Source: Oscillospiraceae bacterium | GTDB lineage: Bacteria; Bacillota; Clostridia; Oscillospirales; Acutalibacteraceae | Length of the DNA stretch: 12,048 nucleotides | Assembly (NCBI GenBank): GCA_029004655.1 | Contig: JAQVYP010000037.1 | Location: 1-12,048 of the forward strand | Direction of reading: 5' to 3' | In this document: positions 7,216 to 12,048 of the stretch, in pieces | Layout: each line of letters starts with the position of its first letter | How positions within the stretch are numbered: position 1 is the first letter of the stretch | The notes under the pieces: model-generated | What the model was told of the DNA's origin: nothing | Database searches by the model: none | Seen by the model: the letters and a program-made list of their open reading frames with translations, nothing else | Position numbers and translations under genes: made by a program

Positions 7216-8375
7216 GCGTTGTATGTTCCCGATGTGTCTGCAACAATTGCCGTTACATTTTCCTTGTGGCGTGAAGTTGCAACACGTTTCATAAGTTCCT
7301 CATAATATAGCTCTTCATCAAACGGCAGTGCGATTTCTTTGCCGCCAAGAAATGCAGAAAGATGCATTGCATTTGAAAGAGTTAAACCGTTAATTCCCTC
7401 TTCACCGCTGGCAATGAGAGGCTCGCCTCTTAAAATTGCAGCAGAAAAAGCATTCAAAACCCCAACATGCTGTTCATTATTGCCGTCGGTTTCAACCTCA
7501 GCCTTTTCTGATTTCGGACCGGAAAAAGGTAAGGTATTTGTTTTTGAAAATTCCGGCTCCGAGGTTTCAAGTTTCCAGATGTAAAGCTTGTCATCCTCTG
7601 CAACCAGTTTACCCCCATCTAAAGTAACTTCAAAACGGTTTGTTCCAGGGGCGTCAGCAGTTGAAGTAATAAATACACCTGTTGCGCCATTCGGATATTC
7701 AACATATGTAGTAACGTCGTCTTCAACCTCAATATCATGCCATTTGCCGAATTTCATGTGTGTCTGAACCATAGTAGGCATACCGCAAATCCACTGCCAA
7801 AGGTCAAGGTTGTGCGGGCACTGATTAAGCAGAACACCGCCGCCCTCGCCTGACCATGTTGCACGCCATTCGCCTGAATTGTAATATGCCTGCGAACGAT
7901 ACCAGTTTGTAATTATCCAATTTGTTCTGCGGATTTCGCCCATTTCGCCGCTCTTTATAATTTCGCGCATTTTGCGATATATACAATTTGTGCGTTGATT
8001 AAACATCATGCCAAAAACAACATCTGATTTTGCCGCTGCCTCATTCATTTCACGAACTTGTTTTGTATAAACACCTGCAGGCTTTTCGCACATTACGTTA
8101 ATACCGCGTTTGAAGCCCTCGATAGCATATTGTGGATGAAAATAGTGAGGAACAGCAATAAGAATGGAATCAACCAAACCGCTGTCCATCATTTCCTCTG
8201 CTGTATCAAAAGTTGTAACATTAGGCAACTTTCCCTTTGCCCATTCGAATTTTGCAGAATCAATATCTGCGACAGCTGTTACCTCCACCTCCGGACACTT
8301 TCCAGAGACTATATTTTCTATATGTCCTCTGCCCATATTACCGACACCTATAATGCCAAGACAAATCTTTTTCAT
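7212..8375 (-). CDS. Gfo/Idh/MocA-family NAD(P)-dependent oxidoreductase (paralogue 2)
   Basis: A 387-aa paralogue of the enzyme at 181-1359. Residue numbers coincide: GVGNMG (10-15), Asp38 for NAD(H), EKPAG (97-101), GGGVLLNQCPH (178-188) with His188. In the 45-residue block 156-200 the two proteins share 38 identities. Divergence is concentrated after residue 270 and in the tail. The C-terminus stops at GTYNA, about seven residues short of the Trp-rich end of paralogue 1, exactly where the gene runs into the stop of the convergent araC-type gene (shared TTAA, 7212-7215). AAAGGAG lies 6 bases before the ATG. It has its own promoter and shares operator-like words with the uxaC promoter, so it is probably part of the same regulon. 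A dehydrogenase for a sugar, uronate or glycoside is likely; the substrate is unknown. Confidence 0.9.
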   Translation of the reverse strand: MKKICLGIIGVGNMGRGHIENIVSGKCPEVEVTAVADIDSAKFEWAKGKLPNVTTFDTAEEMMDSGLVDSILIAVPHYFHPQYAIEGFKRGINVMCEKPAGVYTKQVREMNEAAAKSDVVFGMMFNQRTNCIYRKMREIIKSGEMGEIRRTNWIITNWYRSQAYYNSGEWRATWSGEGGGVLLNQCPHNLDLWQWICGMPTMVQTHMKFGKWHDIEVEDDVTTYVEYPNGATGVFITSTADAPGTNRFEVTLDGGKLVAEDDKLYIWKLETSEPEFSKTNTLPFSGPKSEKAEVETDGNNEQHVGVLNAFSAAILRGEPLIASGEEGINGLTLSNAMHLSAFLGGKEIALPFDEELYYEELMKRVATSRHKENVTAIVADTSGTYNA

Positions 8376-8412
8376 ATATAAACTCCTTTAATGAAAATAA
8401 TAATCTACATAT

Positions 8413-8441
8413 ATAATATCGCGCCCATATTAGCAAATCAA
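8413..8441 (-). promoter_or_regulatory. Promoter of the second Gfo/Idh/MocA gene
   Basis: On the minus strand TTGATT (plus 8436-8441) and TATTAT (plus 8413-8418) are separated by exactly 17 bases, a good vegetative-type promoter. Transcription would start near 8406, leaving a leader of about 30 bases before the ATG at 8375. The spacer holds the 12-mer TTGCTAATATGG also found at the uxaC promoter. Confidence 0.55.
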
Positions 8442-8473
8442 TTGCTTTTATGAGCACGTTATATTGCTTATAA
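8425..8473. promoter_or_regulatory. Cluster of three operator-like words upstream of the second Gfo/Idh/MocA gene
   Basis: CCATATTAGCAA (8425-8436) is the exact complement of the word at 6331-6342 in the uxaC/araC region. Next come two same-facing copies, ATTGCTTTTATGAGCAC (8441-8457) and TTATATTGCTTATAA (8459-8473), whose ATTGCT cores start 22 bases apart. The tandem copies lie just upstream of the -35, where a class I or II activator would bind; the inverted copy lies in the promoter spacer. Binding by the nearby AraC-type regulator is inferred. Confidence 0.45.
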
Positions 8474-8561
8474 AGTACTGATTTAATATTTTTCCATCAT
8501 TGCAATATTTGAATAATTTTAAACTTGTAGTGTTTTGTCAATTTACAGCACAATTGTGTTC

Positions 8562-8592
8562 GCATTAACCAAGCCCCAATTTTCATAACATT
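8562..8592 (+). promoter_or_regulatory. Candidate mother-cell (sigma E or sigma K) promoter of sigK
   Basis: CATAACATT (8584-8592) resembles the -10 of sigma E (CATACAAT) and sigma K (CATAnnnTA) promoters. GCATTAA at 8562-8568, 15 bases upstream, partly matches the sigma E -35, and an AC dinucleotide lies 14 bases upstream as sigma K promoters prefer. No good vegetative promoter was seen in the same stretch. The match is partial, and only family knowledge (sigK is expressed in the mother cell) raises its likelihood. Confidence 0.3.
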
Positions 8593-8621
8593 GTATTGAT
8601 AAGTAAAGAGGGGTGAATGAC

Positions 8622-9338
8622 ATGATTTTTACATTATTAGGCTCTATATTTTCCAATCTGATTTATTTTGCGCTTCACGTAACAAATACAGGCTCTTTCC
8701 CAAAGCCACTTACCGTGGAGGAGGAGCAGGATCTTCTTATTAGAATGCAACAGGGTGATGATGAGGCAAGAAAACAGCTGATTGAGCATAATTTAAGGCT
8801 GGTTGCTCACATTATCAAAAAATACTACAACAGCTCAGTAGAGCAAGATGATTTAATTTCAATTGGAACAATCGGACTAATAAAAGCGGTTTCAACCTTC
8901 AACAGCAACAAGGGAATTCGACTTGCAACTTACGCCGCACGATGCATCGAAAATGAAGTTTTAATGTACTTTCGTAATCTCAAAAAATCAGCACAGGATG
9001 TTTTTATTAGTGACCCAATTGACACAGATAAAGAGGGAAATTCTCTTACTCTGCTTGATGTAATATCTGACGACAGTTGCATTGCTGATGATATTGATTT
9101 GAAAATTAAGCTCGAAAAACTACAAAAGTATATTGGTGAAACGCTAACCGAAAGAGAAAGAATTATAATAGAACTGCGCTATGGAATCGGCGGGCGGTCA
9201 GAATTGACTCAGCGTGAGGTTGCCGGAATGCTTGATATTTCAAGATCTTATGTATCACGAATCGAAAAAAAAGCGCTTGAAAAGCTAAAGAATAGATTCG
9301 ATTCATATGTGCCCATTAATGCGCGAAAATTGCGCTAA
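8622..9338 (+). CDS. sigK: RNA polymerase sporulation sigma factor SigK (pro-sigma K)
   Basis: Late mother-cell sigma factor of endospore formation, 238 aa. The N-terminal hydrophobic segment (about residues 1-20) corresponds to the pro-sequence removed in other spore-formers by the membrane protease SpoIVFB; it aligns with the Bacillus pro-sigma K start and leads into FPKPLT (26-31). Region 2 spans about 57-119 (NLRLVAHI, DDLISIGTIGLIKAV, RLATYAARCIENE), and region 4 about 176-222, with the helix-turn-helix around 196-217 (TQREVAGMLDISRSYVSRIE). The ATG at 8622 is chosen over GTG 8613, because AGAGGGGTG serves as the ribosome binding site and covers that GTG. The gene is continuous, with no skin-type element splitting it. 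It has no evident functional link to the uronate genes. Confidence 0.95.
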   Translation: MIFTLLGSIFSNLIYFALHVTNTGSFPKPLTVEEEQDLLIRMQQGDDEARKQLIEHNLRLVAHIIKKYYNSSVEQDDLISIGTIGLIKAVSTFNSNKGIRLATYAARCIENEVLMYFRNLKKSAQDVFISDPIDTDKEGNSLTLLDVISDDSCIADDIDLKIKLEKLQKYIGETLTERERIIIELRYGIGGRSELTQREVAGMLDISRSYVSRIEKKALEKLKNRFDSYVPINARKLR

Positions 9339-9381
9339 ATCCATTTATCCTTTTAAAACTAATACAAAAATTCGCTATCTA

Positions 9382-9538
9382 ATACTAATTCCAATTAAAA
9401 AGTGACCAAGATTTGCGAGGATTTTGTTTGTGAGACAAGGCGGAGGACGAAGGCGGGCTATCGCCCACCGAGAACGACAACGCAGTCTCGCAAACAAAAG
9501 ACCGCGAAGATTGGTTGATTTTTATTTGGAATTAGTAT
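9382..9538. repeat. 157-bp palindromic repeat element, MITE-like
   Basis: The ends are perfect 13-bp inverted repeats: ATACTAATTCCAA (9382-9394) and TTGGAATTAGTAT (9526-9538). Complementarity continues inward: ACCAA (9405-9409) with TTGGT (9511-9515), then TTTTGTTTG (9422-9430) with CAAACAAAA (9491-9499) and GAGAC (9432-9436) with GTCTC (9485-9489), joined by a T-G pair. The centre carries a small hairpin, GGGC TATC GCCC (9455-9466). The middle is much richer in G+C than the flanks. It has no open reading frame of note. This organisation fits a non-autonomous miniature inverted-repeat element or a REP-like structured repeat; I do not recognise a named family. Confidence 0.65.
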
Positions 9539-9548
9539 AAAATAAATC

Positions 9549-9603
9549 GGTACCTATAAGCTAAACACTTTTTAAGTGGCTATCTTATAGGTACCATTTT
9601 TTA
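9549..9603. terminator. Bidirectional terminator between sigK and pyrF
   Basis: A perfect 12-bp stem, GGTACCTATAAG (9549-9560) with CTTATAGGTACC (9584-9595), encloses a loop that has its own hairpin, CACTT ttt AAGTG (9566-9578). On the plus strand the stem is followed by ATTTTTTATAA; on the minus strand by GATTTATTTTATA. It therefore can end transcription of both sigK and the convergent pyrF, whose stop codon lies at 9601-9603. Confidence 0.8.
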
Positions 9604-10530
9604 TAATCTTATTTTTCCAATATACGAAACGATTTCGTCACGCATTCTTATTGCTTCATCGCGTGCCGCCTTTGCAAAATCTTTCTCCGTATAATCACCC
9701 TTTTTATAAGCACACATAATTGCTCTTGATGAATTTATTATGGCACCTAATCCGTTTTTGTCAAATGCTCCCGCAACATCTGCCGCACCACCGCCCTGCG
9801 CACCGTATCCGGGCACTAAAAACATTGTATGCGAAGCAGTCTCTCGAAGCTCTGTTAGCTGTTCCGGATATGTTGCACCAACTACTGCACCAACACCCGA
9901 ATAGCCATACTCTCCCGAATTTTCCTTGCCCCAATTTTCGCAGTATTCTGCCATTAACGAATATACGGTTTTATCCGGGCAAAGGCAATCTTGAAGCTCA
10001 CCGGATGATTTGTTTGAAGTCTTGACAAGCACAAATATTCCTTTGTCGTTTTCCTGGCAGATGGGAAGCAAAGGATTTATTCCATCAGAGCCCAAATAAC
10101 CGTTTACTGTAAGTGCATCCCCGCCGAAGGGTTCAAATTGGTTGCTTCCGACTTTGATACTGCCAAGATGCGCCGCCGCATATGCCTCCATGGTTGTTCC
10201 GATATCATTGCGCTTTCCGTCGGTAATAACAAACATACCTTTTCCTTTGGCATAGTCGATAGTATCCTTTAAAGCACGCATTCCCTGCCAACCATACATT
10301 TCATAATATGCGCACTGTGGCTTAACAGCAGGAACAATGTCGCACAATGCATCTATAAGCCCAACATTGAATTGGTATAATGCCTGTGCCGCACCCTCCA
10401 ATGTTTCACCGTATTCTGCAAAACATTCGTCAATAATATATTGCGGAATGAAATCCAGTTTCGGGTCAAGCCCTGCTACGGTTGGATTTTGCGTATCAAC
10501 AATTTTTTTTATTAAACGATCAAATGACAT
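9601..10530 (-). CDS. pyrF: Orotidine 5'-phosphate decarboxylase
   Basis: Decarboxylates OMP to UMP, the last step of de novo pyrimidine synthesis. At 309 aa it belongs to the long (type 2, PyrF2) group. GLDP (20-23) starts the first strand; ITDGKRNDIGTT (102-113) holds the catalytic Asp104-Lys106-Asp109 array; VPGYGAQGG (239-247) is the phosphate-binding loop, followed by SSRAI (267-271). The ATG at 10530 is preferred over in-frame ATGs at 10542 and 10560, because GGAG lies about 8 bases before it. It follows pyrC after 36 bp and is co-transcribed with it. A small hairpin, TGCCGA CAA TCGGCA (10545-10559), sits just before the ribosome binding site. The terminator at 9549-9603 ends the operon. 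Confidence 0.95.
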   Translation of the reverse strand: MSFDRLIKKIVDTQNPTVAGLDPKLDFIPQYIIDECFAEYGETLEGAAQALYQFNVGLIDALCDIVPAVKPQCAYYEMYGWQGMRALKDTIDYAKGKGMFVITDGKRNDIGTTMEAYAAAHLGSIKVGSNQFEPFGGDALTVNGYLGSDGINPLLPICQENDKGIFVLVKTSNKSSGELQDCLCPDKTVYSLMAEYCENWGKENSGEYGYSGVGAVVGATYPEQLTELRETASHTMFLVPGYGAQGGGAADVAGAFDKNGLGAIINSSRAIMCAYKKGDYTEKDFAKAARDEAIRMRDEIVSYIGKIRL

Positions 10531-10566
10531 TATTGACTCCATTCTGCCGACAATCGGCATTAAATT

Positions 10567-11838
10567 TTATTTTAAGCTATCAAACACAATTTCACCACGG
10601 CAAACAGTTGCAACCACTTTGCCATAAAGCTTCATATTCTTAAAAGGTGTATTGTGTGATTTTCCTGCAAGTTCCTCTGTCCTAACAACCCACTCGGCAT
10701 TTTCGTCAAACAGTACCATATCTGCAGGCGCACCGACCGATAGAGTGCCATAAGGCAACTTCAATATTTTTGCAGGATTAAGACACATTAATTCAACAAG
10801 CCTGTCCATAGAAATAAGATTACTTTTAACCAGTGCTGTATATGATGCACTTAAAGATGTTTGCATTCCGACAACACCGTTTGGAGCCTTTTCGAAGTCT
10901 GCTTTATCCTCAGGTGAATGCGGAGCATGATCGGTTGCAATCGCATCAATTGTGCCGTCTGCAATCGCTTTCAGCAGTTCTTGCCTGTCCTCCTCTGCCC
11001 TAAGTGGAGGGTTCATTCGGAAATCTGCATCTCTTTTATATAACTGCTCGTCCGTAAAAGTAAAATAGTGCGGTCCGGTTTCGCAGGTGACCTGTACACC
11101 GTCATTTTTAGCCGTCCTGATTAGTTTTAAAGCGTTTTTACTGCTGACATGGCAAATGTGCATAGGGCATGAGGTTGAAGCACTAAGTGCAATTTCTCTC
11201 GCAACAGCAACATCTTCTGCCGCATTTGGCGTTGCTTTCACTACGAGATTTTGTGACACAACACCCTCGTTCATTATGCCGCCAGCCAATGTCAAATCCT
11301 CGCTATGGCTTAATATCAGACTGCCAACCTTTTGCGCCAAAAACAATGCATTTCTCATAACGCTTGCACTTTCAACAGGTCTGCCGTCATCCGTAAAGGC
11401 AATTACACCGGTTTTTTTGAGCTCGGCAAAATCAGTCAGTTCTTCACCCTTTAATCCTTTTGTAATTGCTGCAACCGGGTATACTCTGGAATTTGCGCTT
11501 TGCGCTTTGTTTAAAATATATTGAATAATCTCCACATTGTCAGAAGTAGGCGATGTGTTTGGCATTGCCGCCAGGCAGGTAACCCCACCGCAAGCAGCAG
11601 CTTCACAGCCCGTTATTATATCCTCTTTATATTCCTGTCCGGGATCTCTCAAATGCACATGCATATCCACAAGTCCGGGCATGGCTGTCATACCGTCCGC
11701 ATTAATAACACGATCAGCGTCGCAGACAATGTCAGCACCGACTTTTTCAATCACACCGTTTGCAATCAAAATGTCACCGTATATTTTTAACTTATTAGCC
11801 GGATCAACAATTTTTGCATTTTTTATAAGAATAGTCAT
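10567..11838 (-). CDS. pyrC: Dihydroorotase (type I)
   Basis: Zinc amidohydrolase that interconverts carbamoyl aspartate and dihydroorotate, the third step of pyrimidine synthesis. It has 423 aa, the normal type I length. Metal and substrate residues are all in place: DMHVHLRDPG (58-67; His60, His62, Arg64), Asn94, Asp151 in FTDDG, His178 in SHSED, His230 in CHVSS, and DHAPHS (303-308; Asp303, His307). The start is ATG 11838, where the family's usual N-terminus (ILIKNAKIVDP) begins; AAGGGA lies about 9 bases upstream. The reading frame stays open for 31 more codons to an ATG at 11931, but that part has no ribosome binding site and no family similarity. First gene of the pyrC-pyrF unit. Confidence 0.95.
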   Translation of the reverse strand: MTILIKNAKIVDPANKLKIYGDILIANGVIEKVGADIVCDADRVINADGMTAMPGLVDMHVHLRDPGQEYKEDIITGCEAAACGGVTCLAAMPNTSPTSDNVEIIQYILNKAQSANSRVYPVAAITKGLKGEELTDFAELKKTGVIAFTDDGRPVESASVMRNALFLAQKVGSLILSHSEDLTLAGGIMNEGVVSQNLVVKATPNAAEDVAVAREIALSASTSCPMHICHVSSKNALKLIRTAKNDGVQVTCETGPHYFTFTDEQLYKRDADFRMNPPLRAEEDRQELLKAIADGTIDAIATDHAPHSPEDKADFEKAPNGVVGMQTSLSASYTALVKSNLISMDRLVELMCLNPAKILKLPYGTLSVGAPADMVLFDENAEWVVRTEELAGKSHNTPFKNMKLYGKVVATVCRGEIVFDSLK

Positions 11839-11945
11839 ATTGACATTCCCTTCTGCAAATAATAAGAGCAGTATGTTATTGTTTTTATGCAAGGCACACA
11901 CGCAGTTGTGCCCGAAATAAAAGTAAAACATATTTTACCATTCAT
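11839..11945 (-). promoter_or_regulatory. pyrC 5' leader with two hairpins
   Basis: About 107 bases lie between the predicted transcription start and pyrC. An AT-rich 16-base palindrome, GTAAAA CATA TTTTAC (11923-11938), comes first. A GC-richer hairpin, GGCACA (11893-11898) with TGTGCC (11907-11912), has an 8-base loop. Neither is followed by a proper T-run, so a classical attenuator is not apparent, and no PyrR-binding sequence was recognised. A role in mRNA stability or translation is possible. Confidence 0.4.
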
Positions 11946-11951
11946 TCGGTT

Positions 11952-11980
11952 ATTATATCAGAACATTCGATTTATAGCAA
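11952..11980 (-). promoter_or_regulatory. Promoter of pyrC-pyrF
   Basis: On the minus strand TTGCTA (plus 11975-11980) is followed after 17 bases by a perfect TATAAT (plus 11952-11957). The TG one base before the -10 (TGATATAAT) makes it an extended -10 promoter. Transcription should begin near 11945. The -35 directly abuts the T-tail of the preceding gene's terminator. Confidence 0.7.
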
Positions 11981-12009
11981 CAAAAAGGACGATGTATTAT
12001 CATCGTCCT
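11981..12009 (-). terminator. Terminator of the gene at the right edge
   Basis: A perfect 9-bp stem, AGGACGATG (11986-11994) with CATCGTCCT (12001-12009), has a 6-base loop and is followed on the minus strand by TTTTTG. It lies 5 bases after the stop codon of the partial gene at 12015-12048. Confidence 0.8.
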
Positions 12010-12014
12010 AAAAA

Positions 12015-12048
12015 TTATTCGTGTTGTTGAAGCCACTCTTCAGCCTTT
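12015..12048 (-). CDS. C-terminal end of an unidentified protein (partial)
   Basis: On the minus strand one frame reads ten codons, KAEEWLQQHE, then TAA (12015-12017), followed at once by a terminator hairpin. The frame and the closely placed terminator support a genuine gene end; the rest lies beyond the window. Ten residues are too few to identify the protein. Confidence 0.55.
   Translation of the reverse strand, partial: KAEEWLQQHE

Noticed and set aside
9339..9381. Own terminator directly after sigK
   Set aside because: No stem followed by a T-run was found here; the strong bidirectional hairpin at 9549-9603 is the better candidate.
9382..9538. CRISPR array or insertion sequence
   Set aside because: There are no regularly spaced direct repeats and no transposase frame; only one palindromic unit is present.
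11839..11913. PyrR-type attenuator or uracil-responsive terminator in the pyrC leader
   Set aside because: No PyrR-binding consensus was recognised, and the hairpins lack a following T-run and an obvious competing antiterminator.

Overview
The window looks like chromosome of an endospore-forming Firmicute of the Clostridia, low to moderate in G+C. The case rests on a full-length sporulation sigma factor K gene, Gram-positive-type ribosome binding sites (AAGGAG or GGGGGAG 5-8 bases before most starts), and clostridial-type pyrC and pyrF. The species cannot be named from the sequence. No tRNA, rRNA, CRISPR array, insertion sequence or prophage gene is visible.

Layout: positions 58-6280 hold one tightly packed six-gene minus-strand operon read from right to left: uxaC, uxuA, uxuB (short-chain dehydrogenase type), two different TIM-barrel 'sugar phosphate isomerase/epimerase' proteins, and a Gfo/Idh/MocA oxidoreductase, closed by a strong terminator at 47-91. 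An AraC-family regulator is divergent from uxaC (6388-7215). Convergent with it, sharing stop-codon bases, is a second Gfo/Idh/MocA gene (7212-8375) that is a close paralogue of the one ending the operon. Next is sigK (8622-9338, plus strand), a 157-bp palindromic repeat resembling a MITE (9382-9538), and a bidirectional terminator. The minus-strand pyrC-pyrF pair (11838 down to 9601) has its own extended -10 promoter and leader. The right edge holds a terminator and the last ten codons of another minus-strand gene.

How the genes fit together: UxaC, UxuB and UxuA make the complete route glucuronate to fructuronate to mannonate to 2-keto-3-deoxygluconate. KDG kinase, KDG aldolase, a transporter and a glycosidase are absent from the window. 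The extra module of two NAD-type Gfo/Idh/MocA enzymes and two TIM-barrel epimerase/lyase-like proteins resembles known redox systems (E. coli YcjS/YcjR; the dgp/car C-deglycosylation systems) in which a sugar is oxidised at C3 and then epimerised or cleaved. The main hypothesis is that this locus releases or remodels glucuronate from a glucuronide or related glycoside by oxidation and elimination rather than hydrolysis.

Sequence repeats tie the two uronate-side transcription units together. A 12-base word, TTGCTAATATGG, and related ATTGCT copies in tandem about two helical turns apart occur both in the uxaC/araC intergenic region and in front of the second oxidoreductase gene. They are good candidates for binding sites of the AraC-type regulator. 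The sigK and pyr genes appear to be unrelated neighbours.
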